DNA from: Terrisporobacter mayombei
GTDB lineage: Bacteria > Bacillota > Clostridia > Peptostreptococcales > Peptostreptococcaceae
Direction of reading: 5' to 3'
Length of the DNA stretch: 64,000 nt
Assembly: GCF_020748465.1 (NCBI RefSeq)
Contig: NZ_JAHZMP010000001.1
Coordinates: 1,178,001 to 1,242,000, forward strand
The notes under the pieces are model-generated. The model had not been told where the DNA came from, did no database searches, and was given only the letters and a program-made list of their open reading frames with translations. The translations under genes were made by a program, and so were the position numbers. Each line of letters opens with the position of its first letter. Within the stretch, counting starts at the first letter, position 1. Positions 8,063 through 16,587 of the stretch are shown in pieces.

Positions 8063-9646
8063 TTATAAATTTTCTGACAACTGTCCTTTTAGTTCTATAT
8101 CTTCAAATAATAATATTTCTTGTTCTAAAGCTTCTTCAACAGCTTCAACTAGTAAGTTGTCTTTTATCAGGTCTTCACAAATATTTATATCTTTGTACAT
8201 TATTCTATCTTTATCTATAAATGGAGTATGCTCTCTCACAATATTGTAAGCAGCTTCTGTACCTGCTCCTAATTTTTTCTTACCTCTTAAGTCTATTGCT
8301 TGAACACTTGTTAGTATTTCCATTGCAATAACTTTTCTCACATTATCCATAATATCTCTAGCTTTTCTAGCTGCTATTGTTCCCATAGAAACATGATCTT
8401 CTTGATTTGCAGAAGAAGGAATAGAGTCCACACTTGCTGGATGAGCTAGAACTTTATTTTCTGAAACAAGTGATGCGGCAGAATACTGAACTATCATAAA
8501 TCCAGAGTTTAAACCACCATGATTAACTAAAAATGCTGGTAAACCATAACTTAAAGCTGGATTTACCATTTTTTCTAATCTTCTTTCTGCTATATTTGCC
8601 ATTTCTGCTAAAGCAATTCCAAGGAAATCAAAACTTAAAGCCATAGGTTGTCCATGGAAGTTACCACCAGAAATTATTTTTTGATCTTCTCCTGGGAATA
8701 TTATTGGATTGTCTGTAACTGAGTTCATTTCTATTTCTAATTTATTTTTTACATATTCTAAGGCATCTTTGCTAGCTCCATGAATTTGTGGTGAACATCT
8801 TAGAGAATATGCATCTTGAGTTCTAAGTTGTCCTTGTTTTGTCACCATTTCACTACCTTCAACCATAGTTAACACATTTTTTGCAGTATTAAATTGTCCT
8901 TTGTGAGGTCTGACTAAATTAACTCTTTCATCCATGGCGCAAGTTATACCATTTAATGCTTCCATTGTTAAGCATAAAGATATATCAGCAGTTTTCATTA
9001 AATTTAGTGCATCATGAATAGTTATTGCACCAACTGCAGTCATACATTGAGTACCATTTATTAATGCTAAACCTTCTTTTGCACCTAAGTATTCAAGAGG
9101 TTTAACTCCCGCTTTTTCCATAGCATCTTTAGATTCCATTCTTTTACCTTCATAAATTGCTTCACCAAGGCCTAACATAGTAAGTACCATATGAGAAAGT
9201 GGGGCCAAGTCTCCTGATGAACCAAGGGATCCTTTTTCTGGAACTATTGGGTGGACTCCTTTATTTAGCATAGAAGTTAACACTTCTAAAGTTTCACATC
9301 TTGCACCCGAGTATCCCTTAGATAAAGCATTTGCTCTAAGTAACATCATAGCTCTTACAATTTCTTCGCTTAAGGGATTTCCCACACCACATGAATGAGA
9401 CATTATAAGATTAGTTTGTAATTGTCTGCACTCATCTTTTGATATTGCTACGTCAGAAAACTTACCAAATCCAGTAGTTATTCCATAAGATATTTGGCCT
9501 GCATCTACTATGTTGTCAACTATTTGTCTAGAAATTTTTACTTTTTCTAAAGCCTCTTTACTTATTTCTACAGGAAAATCATATCTAGCAACATTTACTA
9601 AATCATCTAATGTAAGACTATTACCATCGATTATTATTTTCTTCAT
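8063..9646 (-). CDS. hutH: Histidine ammonia-lyase
   Basis: It deaminates L-histidine to trans-urocanate and is the first gene of the operon. The 527-residue product has the full aromatic ammonia-lyase fold, with YGITTGFG near residue 54 (catalytic Tyr) and GSLGSSGDLAPLSH around residue 139. The tripeptide that cyclises into the MIO electrophile is normally Ala-Ser-Gly; here it reads Ser143-Ser144-Gly145. The central Ser and the Gly are kept, so activity is expected, but the substitution is unusual. GGGGAGG precedes the ATG. Regulation is not obvious from the upstream region. Confidence 0.94.
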   Translation of the reverse strand: MKKIIIDGNSLTLDDLVNVARYDFPVEISKEALEKVKISRQIVDNIVDAGQISYGITTGFGKFSDVAISKDECRQLQTNLIMSHSCGVGNPLSEEIVRAMMLLRANALSKGYSGARCETLEVLTSMLNKGVHPIVPEKGSLGSSGDLAPLSHMVLTMLGLGEAIYEGKRMESKDAMEKAGVKPLEYLGAKEGLALINGTQCMTAVGAITIHDALNLMKTADISLCLTMEALNGITCAMDERVNLVRPHKGQFNTAKNVLTMVEGSEMVTKQGQLRTQDAYSLRCSPQIHGASKDALEYVKNKLEIEMNSVTDNPIIFPGEDQKIISGGNFHGQPMALSFDFLGIALAEMANIAERRLEKMVNPALSYGLPAFLVNHGGLNSGFMIVQYSAASLVSENKVLAHPASVDSIPSSANQEDHVSMGTIAARKARDIMDNVRKVIAMEILTSVQAIDLRGKKKLGAGTEAAYNIVREHTPFIDKDRIMYKDINICEDLIKDNLLVEAVEEALEQEILLFEDIELKGQLSENL

Positions 9647-9893
9647 ATAAACCTCCCCAAAAACCTATAATTAAATTTTATTGTTTATACTGCATACTAA
9701 AAATTGTTAAAAAATATTTATTCTAAATATTCTACATATTCCGAGGAGTATCCTTCCATATATTACCATAATGTTTTTATTTAAAATATAAATTAAAATA
9801 TATAGAAAAAAATATACTTCTATCATTTAGATAATACCCTATAAAAAATTTACATTTTATTTTGTCAAATATATGGTTAGAAGCTGAAATTTA
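9647..9893. other. Intergenic region carrying the hut promoter
   Basis: No ORF is present. On the minus strand TTGACA (plus 9866-9871) is followed by several AT-rich -10 candidates, none at an ideal distance, so the hut start site is not fixed. I see no convincing cre site, riboswitch or inverted repeat. Confidence 0.4.
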
Positions 9894-9928
9894 CATAAAA
9901 AAGGGTGTATCAAAAAAGATACACCCTT
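9894..9928 (-). terminator. Terminator of the LacI-family gene
   Basis: The 11-bp stem AAGGGTGTATC/GATACACCCTT is followed by a T run on the minus strand. It separates this regulator from the hut operon. Confidence 0.9.
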
Positions 9929-9947
9929 GGGTTTTAATATTTAATTT

Positions 9948-10958
9948 CTATTTTTTTGTAACAGATTCTCTTTCCATAATTTGATATGGTAATTCTATTT
10001 TCTTTTCTTCCACAGGTTCACCATTTATTATTTTAATTAAAGCTCTTATTGAAACTGCCCCCATATCGAATAATGGTTGATAAACTGTTGTCAATTTTGG
10101 TCTATAGATTTTTGCAAGTTTTGTATCGTTAAATCCAGCCACAGAAATATCTTCTGGAACACTATAACCTGAATCGAAAATTGCATTTATTGCTCCAACA
10201 GCTGCTTCATCACCTGTAACAAAAACTGCTGATGGTATTATTTTTTCATCTATAAGCTCTTTCATTGAGTTATATCCGCCCTCATAATCAGTATTTCCAT
10301 ACTTAATTAGTTCATCTCTAACTGATATATTGTTATCTTTTAGAGCAGCTTCATAACCTTTTCTTCTTTCTATTTCTAGTATAGTATCTTCCTTACTAGT
10401 CATAATTAATGATATATCTTTGTGATTACACTCAATTAGATACTTAGTCATGTCGTAAGTAGCTTTTTCGTTGCTTGTACTTACAGTATAAATGTCATAA
10501 TCTCTTGCTGTTTTACTTATGTACACTGCAGGAATACGACTTTCTTTCATAAAGTTTACATGATCTTCATCTAATATCCAAGATAGCATAACTATCCCTT
10601 CAACTTGTTTAGTCTTAAGTAATCTTATACTATCTAGTTCTTGCTCTTTATCTGAATAAGTATTAACTAAAAGTATATCGTAGTCATACATCTTAGCAAC
10701 CGCTTCTATTCCGTTCAATATTTCATTAACAAAAGAGTCTGACACTTCCGGAACTATGACTCCTATTAATTTACTTTTTTTAGTAACTAAACTTCTAGCA
10801 AGAGGATTAGGTACGTAACCTGTTTCTTTAATTACTTCTAAAACTCTTTGTTTAACTTCGTCCGTTACTGGTTTTGAATCATTTATAACTCTTGAAACTG
10901 TTGATATGGATACACCAGCCAGTTTTGCAACATCTTTTATCGTTACGTTAGTTTTCAT
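9948..10958 (-). CDS. LacI-family regulator, CcpA-like
   Basis: The 336-residue product has an N-terminal LacI helix-turn-helix (VTIKDVAKLAGVSISTVSRV, residues 5-24), the hinge NPLARSLVTKKS and a periplasmic-binding-protein-like effector domain. Overall it resembles clostridial CcpA, the global carbon catabolite regulator, but the family contains many sugar-specific paralogs and I cannot separate them by eye. It ends at its own terminator, so it is not co-transcribed with hut, and it is divergent from the FUSC gene. A good cre-like site for such a protein lies at 44281-44296. Confidence 0.8.
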   Translation of the reverse strand: MKTNVTIKDVAKLAGVSISTVSRVINDSKPVTDEVKQRVLEVIKETGYVPNPLARSLVTKKSKLIGVIVPEVSDSFVNEILNGIEAVAKMYDYDILLVNTYSDKEQELDSIRLLKTKQVEGIVMLSWILDEDHVNFMKESRIPAVYISKTARDYDIYTVSTSNEKATYDMTKYLIECNHKDISLIMTSKEDTILEIERRKGYEAALKDNNISVRDELIKYGNTDYEGGYNSMKELIDEKIIPSAVFVTGDEAAVGAINAIFDSGYSVPEDISVAGFNDTKLAKIYRPKLTTVYQPLFDMGAVSIRALIKIINGEPVEEKKIELPYQIMERESVTKK

Positions 10959-11203
10959 TTCGTGCCTCCTATTATTACTATCAGTACGATTTTTTTGTCT
11001 AATCTCTTCATTTTAACATAACTTGCGTATTTTATAAATACATATTATAATTTATTTCTATGCCAAAATGCTAAAAATCTTTTTGTTATAATTATCAACT
11101 TATACTTATTATTTACATTTAATTTATTAATATTTAAAATCTCATTAATTAAAAAGTATAATAAGGCAAAAAATATAAAAAATACTACTAGGAGGAGTAC
11201 ATT

Positions 11204-13123
11204 ATGAACAAAAAATTAATAATCTCAAAAACATCTACCTTTATTTTTGTAGTAGTTTTTGTAGTTATATTTAAACTAATATTTGGTGAAGAAAATACTT
11301 TAATTGGTGTTTCTACCATAACGGCCACACTAATGTTTTTAGAACGAGATTTAACATTGTCTCCTGTACGAAGTGCTATTAAACTTATACTTATAAATTT
11401 ATTGATTGGTATTAGCTCTTATTTAGTAATTTCCAACATGTATTTAGGAATTATAGTCAACTTTTTTACCCTATTTATAATCAGTTATAATTTTTGCTAC
11501 AATTTGAGAAATCCACTATATATACCATTTACATTGCAATATATATTTTTATTATCAAATCCTGTAGATAACAAAGGATTTCTTATTAGAATTTTTGCCT
11601 TAATTTCTGGAGCTTTAGTTATTGTGCTTGCTCAAATTTTAGTCAATAATAATAAATTATCAAAATCAGGAAATAAATTATTAGAAAACGTATGCGATTC
11701 TATAATAAATAAAATTGAATATAAAGAACAGTCTGATTTAGTTGATGATGGTATAGAAAAAGTCAATCACTCTATAGATGCTTTTAGAACTATGGTTTAT
11801 GACAAAAGAGAACATAACTATTATCTAACAGAAGAAGGTCGGCTAAAATTAAATTTATCAGTGGCATTGGAAAACATACATACCATGATTCATGACACTA
11901 ATTTAAACATTATAGATGAAGATATATTAAAGACTTTAGAATTTTTAATAAAAGAAGTCAAAATACTTCTTAGTAATTCTGATGATAATATTAATGAAAA
12001 TAATGTTCCCATTTACATGGAAAAACTATTAAAAATCTGTGAAAAAAAAGATATAAATGATTTATTAAATCTACAATTGCTAGATAGTATGATTTTATTA
12101 TCTGATACTATAAAGTCTTTAGAATTGCTAGATAAAAAACAGTATAATCTTGTAAATAGATCCCACGAGATATCTGAACTTTTCTCAGATAGTAAAATAA
12201 AATCATTCCTTACAGATAGAAAATCTATAAGGTTTTGCTATGCTATAAGAGTTGCAATTTGTATAAGTATTGGTTCATTTATTATGCAATATTTTAATTT
12301 ATCTGAAGGTAGATGGATTTTATTTACTTTATTCTCTTTAATAAATCCTTTATATGAAGTATCAAAATCTAAAACTAAGGATAGGATATTTGCTACATTA
12401 ATTGGTGCTATTGTTATATTTGCATTATTTAGTATTTTCAAAGATCCAACAGCAAGAATGTTAATAGTACTTACAGCTGGGTATCTAAATGGATATGCTA
12501 CTGAATATAAATACGCTACTATATTTGTTACGATTTCTGCCATAGGTTCAGCTGCTTTAGTTGGAAGTGTAGAAGTCCTTACAATAAATAGAATTTTATT
12601 TGTTTTTGTTGGTGCAGCTATTGCCATATTCGCTAACAAATATATTTTTCCTTACAAAGTAAAAGACTCTATGATGCAACTTAAAAATATGTATCATGAA
12701 ACTATTATATGTATGCTTAAAGAAGTACAAAATTTAATAGAGGGAAATAAGCAACCTACAACTATGAAAAATCTAATTGTTTTAACTTCTTTAATAGATG
12801 TAAAAGCAAGGGCTAATGAAAAAATAGCAAACTCACCACATTATAGTCAAATAATTAGTGAAAGAAGATTTTTGACTACAAGTATTTATGAACTTTATAT
12901 GTTGATATTGAGAGGTCAAATAAAATGCCAAAGTCAAAAGGAAATTTTAAATGATTTAAATGGTTTAATTTATTACTCTAATAAAGATATCAGTTCAAAA
13001 ATCACTCATATTGAGCAAGGCATAAGTGTTTCAAAAGATATTAGCACTAAAATAATATTAAGTAGTATTATGGTCATATTAAGAGAGTTAAGTCATTTAA
13101 GTGAATTAAATAAATCAATATAA
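11204..13123 (+). CDS. FUSC-family membrane protein (aromatic acid / fusaric acid exporter-like)
   Basis: The 639-residue product has the duplicated FUSC layout: a hydrophobic N-terminal block of about six segments (residues 10-155), a cytoplasmic helical region (160-340), a second membrane block (345-490) and a C-terminal cytoplasmic helical domain. Family members are proposed to export aromatic carboxylic acids. The substrate here is unknown. AGGAGGAG ahead of the ATG at 11204 is a strong ribosome site. It forms a single-gene unit ending at a bidirectional terminator. Confidence 0.8.
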   Translation: MNKKLIISKTSTFIFVVVFVVIFKLIFGEENTLIGVSTITATLMFLERDLTLSPVRSAIKLILINLLIGISSYLVISNMYLGIIVNFFTLFIISYNFCYNLRNPLYIPFTLQYIFLLSNPVDNKGFLIRIFALISGALVIVLAQILVNNNKLSKSGNKLLENVCDSIINKIEYKEQSDLVDDGIEKVNHSIDAFRTMVYDKREHNYYLTEEGRLKLNLSVALENIHTMIHDTNLNIIDEDILKTLEFLIKEVKILLSNSDDNINENNVPIYMEKLLKICEKKDINDLLNLQLLDSMILLSDTIKSLELLDKKQYNLVNRSHEISELFSDSKIKSFLTDRKSIRFCYAIRVAICISIGSFIMQYFNLSEGRWILFTLFSLINPLYEVSKSKTKDRIFATLIGAIVIFALFSIFKDPTARMLIVLTAGYLNGYATEYKYATIFVTISAIGSAALVGSVEVLTINRILFVFVGAAIAIFANKYIFPYKVKDSMMQLKNMYHETIICMLKEVQNLIEGNKQPTTMKNLIVLTSLIDVKARANEKIANSPHYSQIISERRFLTTSIYELYMLILRGQIKCQSQKEILNDLNGLIYYSNKDISSKITHIEQGISVSKDISTKIILSSIMVILRELSHLSELNKSI

Positions 13124-13125
13124 TT

Positions 13126-13163
13126 AAAAAAATCTTAAGCTATTTTTAGCTTAAGATTTTTTA
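13126..13163. terminator. Bidirectional terminator between FUSC and HAAS genes
   Basis: A stem of AAAAATCTTAAGC with GCTTAAGATTTTT, with A and T tracts on both sides. Confidence 0.9.
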
Positions 13164-13174
13164 TTTGCTAATAC

Positions 13175-13927
13175 TTAATCATTTGATCTTGTTATTCTTC
13201 TTGATTCAAATATAGATAAGGCAATGCATAGTAAAAGTGGAATAATAGTAACTATAAGATTTTTTCCAAAGCTAATATTTGTAAAACTTTCTATTATAGA
13301 AGGAATATAAAATATAAATGACATCATTAAATACCATACACCTATTTTTCTTGATACAACAAAAGATAATACAAATAGTGCTCCGATTATTATACTTACT
13401 ATTGTTTTATTAATAACTATAGATTGTTCCATATTTCTCCCTAATAATCCTACAATAACTAAAAAACATATATTCATAAATAATAAAACAAATACTCCTA
13501 TAGTAAACTTTCTATCCTTAAATGCAAATTTTCTAGCTAAGATAATTAATAAAATAGTAATAACTATATAGTCTAATGGACTTAATATTGCTTCCATAAT
13601 TGACATGGTAACTATACCATTTTTTATTCCACTTAAAAATATCCACGTTCCAAAGCCTAGAATAAACATTAACGCTGTTTCTATTAATTCTTTTTTACTA
13701 AAAGACAATTCCTGAGCTACAGATTTTGCATATTCCTCAGGTGAATTCCCAAAAATATCTTCCACACTTTTACCTTCTTGCTCTCCAAGCATTAAATGCT
13801 CTTCTGCTTCAGCTATAAACTCCTTAATTTCACTTTCACATTTTCCCGTACTTATTAAATACATATTTAAATTTAATATGAACTCTTCCCCTTCTTTAGA
13901 TATTGTATAATTATAGTTTTTGCTCAT
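13175..13927 (-). CDS. HAAS-domain integral membrane protein
   Basis: The product has 250 residues. Residues 1-75 form the HAAS domain (HTH-associated alpha-helical signalling), with the pattern FILNLNMYLISTGKCESEIKEFIAEAEEHL and a later DIFGNSPEEYAKSVAQEL. Five to six membrane helices follow (about 85-245). Such proteins are typically encoded directly after a PadR regulator and are thought to tune its activity. Here only 13 bases separate it from padR. I infer a signalling role at the membrane; the stimulus is unknown. Confidence 0.8.
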   Translation of the reverse strand: MSKNYNYTISKEGEEFILNLNMYLISTGKCESEIKEFIAEAEEHLMLGEQEGKSVEDIFGNSPEEYAKSVAQELSFSKKELIETALMFILGFGTWIFLSGIKNGIVTMSIMEAILSPLDYIVITILLIILARKFAFKDRKFTIGVFVLLFMNICFLVIVGLLGRNMEQSIVINKTIVSIIIGALFVLSFVVSRKIGVWYLMMSFIFYIPSIIESFTNISFGKNLIVTIIPLLLCIALSIFESRRITRSND

Positions 13928-13940
13928 AACCTACTCCTCC

Positions 13941-14261
13941 TTACTTCCCTTCCAACAATTTATTTACGCTAGTGGATATATCTTGCCATATTCCTATAAA
14001 ATCAACTAACTGTTCCTGACCTTTATCCGTTAAAGAGTAATACTTCCTCTTCGGCCCACTTTCTGATGATTTAGTAGTTGTTGTAACTAACCCTTCTTTT
14101 TTCATCCTTATTAATAATGGGTATATACTCCCTTCACTAACCATATTGAATCCATATAACTCTAATTTTTGGGTCATTTCATAACCGTATACTTCTTCTT
14201 CTGATATAACAGCCAACAAACATCCTTCTAAAATGCCCTTTAACATTTGCGTTGAATTCAT
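13941..14261 (-). CDS. PadR-family transcriptional regulator
   Basis: The 106-residue product is a minimal PadR winged helix: ILEGCLLAVISEEEVYGYEMTQKL at the N-terminus, the wing motif SEGSIYPLLIRMKKEGLV at residues 40-57, and the segment GPKRKYYSLTDKG. An AGGAGG site precedes the ATG. It is the first gene of a two-gene operon with the HAAS protein. A near-perfect inverted repeat just upstream suggests that it represses its own operon. Confidence 0.9.
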   Translation of the reverse strand: MNSTQMLKGILEGCLLAVISEEEVYGYEMTQKLELYGFNMVSEGSIYPLLIRMKKEGLVTTTTKSSESGPKRKYYSLTDKGQEQLVDFIGIWQDISTSVNKLLEGK

Positions 14262-14276
14262 TTTATACCTCCTATA

Positions 14277-14312
14277 TTGTAATGCAAGATAGCTAGGTAA
14301 CTTGTATTACAA
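14277..14312 (-). promoter_or_regulatory. Likely PadR autoregulatory operator
   Basis: TTGTAATGCAAG (14277-14288) and CTTGTATTACAA (14301-14312) form a 12-bp inverted repeat with one mismatch and a 12-base spacer. It lies between the -10 box and the ribosome site of padR, where a dimer would block transcription. Confidence 0.7.
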
Positions 14313-14326
14313 CCTACTCTATTTAT

Positions 14327-14355
14327 AATATACTCCACTCTACCTTGTTTTGCAA
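14327..14355 (-). promoter_or_regulatory. Promoter of the padR-HAAS operon
   Basis: On the minus strand TTGCAA (plus 14350-14355) and TATATT (plus 14327-14332) are 17 bases apart, directly ahead of the inverted repeat. Confidence 0.55.
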
Positions 14356-14396
14356 CATAGTTATAATAATTTTATTATTTTTTTGCTTAATACTAA

Positions 14397-14434
14397 AAAA
14401 AGCAGAAGATAATGATTTGATCTCCTGCTTTATA
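14397..14434 (-). terminator. Terminator left behind a decayed gene
   Basis: The stem AAGCAG-AGAT/ATCT-CTGCTT, with one mismatch, is followed by seven T's on the minus strand. It sits just past the stop codon of the remnant at 14440-14694. Confidence 0.7.
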
Positions 14435-14439
14435 TATGT

Positions 14440-14694
14440 CTATTTTAATACGGTTTTATTATATTCTATTAAGTAACTCTCCATTAAATCTTCTAGCCCT
14501 TCTTTTGTAAAAATCTCTATTGGATCAACATACTTTTCTTTTATTGCTAAATTAATATAAGATGAACATAGTTCTGATACTGCATATCCAAAAGCTTGAG
14601 TAAATCTTCTTGCTAGAGAATTATTTATGCCTATAGATATAATAGTAACACCTCCAGGTATTAATCTTAATATTTTTCCTCCATCTATAGAAAA
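14440..14694 (-). pseudogene. C-terminal remnant of a DUF697/YcjF-like GTPase-associated protein
   Basis: The minus-strand frame is open for 84 codons to TAG at 14440-14442 but has a stop (14695-14697) directly before it and no start codon or ribosome site. It contains GKILRLIPGGVTIISIGINN followed by SLARRFTQAFGYAVSELC. This resembles the Gly-rich hydrophobic hairpin at the end of clostridial GTPases with a DUF697-like tail. The N-terminal GTPase domain is not found upstream in any frame. The retained terminator fits a gene that lost its 5' part. Confidence 0.5.
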
Positions 14695-14852
14695 TTAACT
14701 TAACTTAAGCTATTGCGTGAGCACTAAAATTTATATGGCCAATGAGATGATTTCGTTATCACTTCAGGCAACTATATTGCTCAAATAAGTTCTTTAGACA
14801 TATTATTCTATAAATGTTTATAAATACCTTTACTTGTATAATTTATTTTACA

Positions 14853-15005
14853 TCATTTCTTTTCTTCCTCACAGACCTCTTCTTTAGTTAAGATTTTTTT
14901 TCTAGATATTATCATATTGCACTCCTGGCAATAATAGCTTATACTTCCTCATCCATCTAAAACTTCTAGTTTGCTTTTACAATGTGGGCAATAATATTCT
15001 TTCAT
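14853..15005 (-). pseudogene. Short zinc-ribbon protein interrupted by one TGA codon
   Basis: Starting from the ATG at 15005 (with GGAGAG upstream) the frame encodes MKEYYCPHCKSKLEVLDG, a TGA at 14949-14951, then GSISYYCQECNMIISRKK and KEEVCEEEKK to a stop at 14853. Two CxxC pairs on either side of the TGA form a complete zinc ribbon of 50 residues if read through. A Trp codon (TGG) at this place would restore a normal gene. It could be a real nonsense mutation or a base-call error. Confidence 0.6.
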
Positions 15006-15129
15006 TATAAATATCTCTCCTTATTTTTCATCTATCGTTTCATAACTTATTTTTCCTCAATATTATTACTATAATACAAAAATTATTATACCCTATTACA
15101 TATTGATCTAAATTTGTATTTTAATATAT

Positions 15130-15174
15130 AAAAAAGACTCTGAAAACATCTTTTTATATGTTTCAAAGTCTTTT
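15130..15174 (-). terminator. Terminator of larC
   Basis: A long imperfect stem, AAAGACT-TGAAA-ACAT with ATGT-TTCA-AGTCTTT, is followed by T's on the minus strand. Confidence 0.8.
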
Positions 15175-15188
15175 ATTTTTAATAAATA

Positions 15189-16520
15189 CTAATTTAATTC
15201 ATCACTACATTCTTTCACTATAATTTGATACACATCTTGATAAGGTCTATTATGTTTTTTACACATTTCTATTACACTCTCATACTCTGGATAAATTCTT
15301 TTTCCTCTAGATAAGTGACAAACTTTTACTACTACTTCTCCTAGTGAAGTTTGCACTTTTTTAATTTTTCTTTTTAAGATACTTCTTTCCATTTTTTGTT
15401 TTCTAATTCCAATAGTTGTAGTTTCTTCAAAAATAATATCTTCTAATTTAGCTACATCTTCTTCCTTACAAACAACATTTAATTGATAAGCAGGACGATT
15501 TTTTTTCATAAATACTGGCATATAGTGAACATCTCTAGCTCCTGCTTTATATAAACGTTCCATTACATATCCTAAAGCTTCTCCTGAACAATCATCTATA
15601 TTACTTTCCAACTTTACAATAAAATCGTTGTATTCACTTTCGTCTTCTATAAGCATAGCTCTCAATATACTTGGTCTTTCGTATGTTCTTTTGCCTGCTC
15701 CTAAACCTATTTTTTTAATAGAAAATTCCCCAGGAAGCTTATCTTCAGTTTTGATAGCTGCCACAATAGCTGCACCTGTAGGTGTTACTAACTCTGCTTC
15801 TATATTTGTAAGGCGAAGCTTTAGATTATTATTTGCTACAATTTTAGAAACTGCTGGAACTGGAACTGGTATTACTCCATGTTGACAACGAATAAATCCA
15901 CATCCTTCGTATAGGACTGGTACAACTACTTCTTCGATTTCTAAATTATCTAAACAAACTGCTACAGCTATTATATCTACTATAGAATCTACTGCTCCAA
16001 CCTCATGAAAATGCACTTCATCTATGCTAACTCCATGGGCTGCTGCTTCTGCTTCTCCTAATATATTAAAAATATTTACTGCAATTTGTTTTGCATTACT
16101 TGTAATATTAGCTTTTTCAATAATAGAAATTACATCTGATAATCCACGATGTTCATGATGATCATTATGTTCATGAGAATGTGCCTCTTCGTGATTATGA
16201 TTGTGATGGTGATGATTGTGAGCATGATCATGGTCATGGTGATGTTCATGGTGAGCATCATGACTGTGGTCATCTTCACCATAAAGGTAGTTCATATCAT
16301 GGTCGTGATTTTCATGTTTATGGTCTAAAATCACATTAAAATCACAAGCATCTAATCCACTTTTTATTACTCTACTTATTTCTGTTTTAAAACCATCAAC
16401 TGGTAAACTTTCTAAAGCTTTATTTAAAACTTCTTCACTAGCCCCCAAATCCAATAAAGCTGCAACCGTCATATCTCCACTAATTCCACTGTAACATTCT
16501 AAATATAATTTATTACTCAT
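15189..16520 (-). CDS. larC: LarC, nickel insertase for the nickel-pincer cofactor
   Basis: LarC inserts nickel into the pyridinium-bis-thiocarboxylate cofactor used by lactate racemase-type enzymes (LarA family). The 443-residue product starts with the family signature LYLECYSGISGDM. It carries a His-rich stretch at about residues 67-125 with dozens of His, likely for metal storage or binding, and continues through IDEVHFHEVGAVDS and LVTPTGAAIVAAIK to a C-terminal half with VKLESNIDDCSGE. In lactobacilli the gene is split into larC1/larC2 joined by frameshifting; here it is one continuous frame. larA, larB and larE are not in the window. Confidence 0.9.
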   Translation of the reverse strand: MSNKLYLECYSGISGDMTVAALLDLGASEEVLNKALESLPVDGFKTEISRVIKSGLDACDFNVILDHKHENHDHDMNYLYGEDDHSHDAHHEHHHDHDHAHNHHHHNHNHEEAHSHEHNDHHEHRGLSDVISIIEKANITSNAKQIAVNIFNILGEAEAAAHGVSIDEVHFHEVGAVDSIVDIIAVAVCLDNLEIEEVVVPVLYEGCGFIRCQHGVIPVPVPAVSKIVANNNLKLRLTNIEAELVTPTGAAIVAAIKTEDKLPGEFSIKKIGLGAGKRTYERPSILRAMLIEDESEYNDFIVKLESNIDDCSGEALGYVMERLYKAGARDVHYMPVFMKKNRPAYQLNVVCKEEDVAKLEDIIFEETTTIGIRKQKMERSILKRKIKKVQTSLGEVVVKVCHLSRGKRIYPEYESVIEMCKKHNRPYQDVYQIIVKECSDELN

Positions 16521-16587
16521 TGTCTTCCCCCTAGTTTGTTAATCTATATTGTCATTTTATAATTTTTTTAGATTTTTTTCCACTTTT

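Noticed and set aside
16140..16330. Possible repeat or CRISPR-like array in larC, from the recurring CATGATG-type pieces
   Set aside because: The periodicity is the codon pattern of the His-rich protein segment (CAT/CAC with Asp and Asn), without equal spacers.
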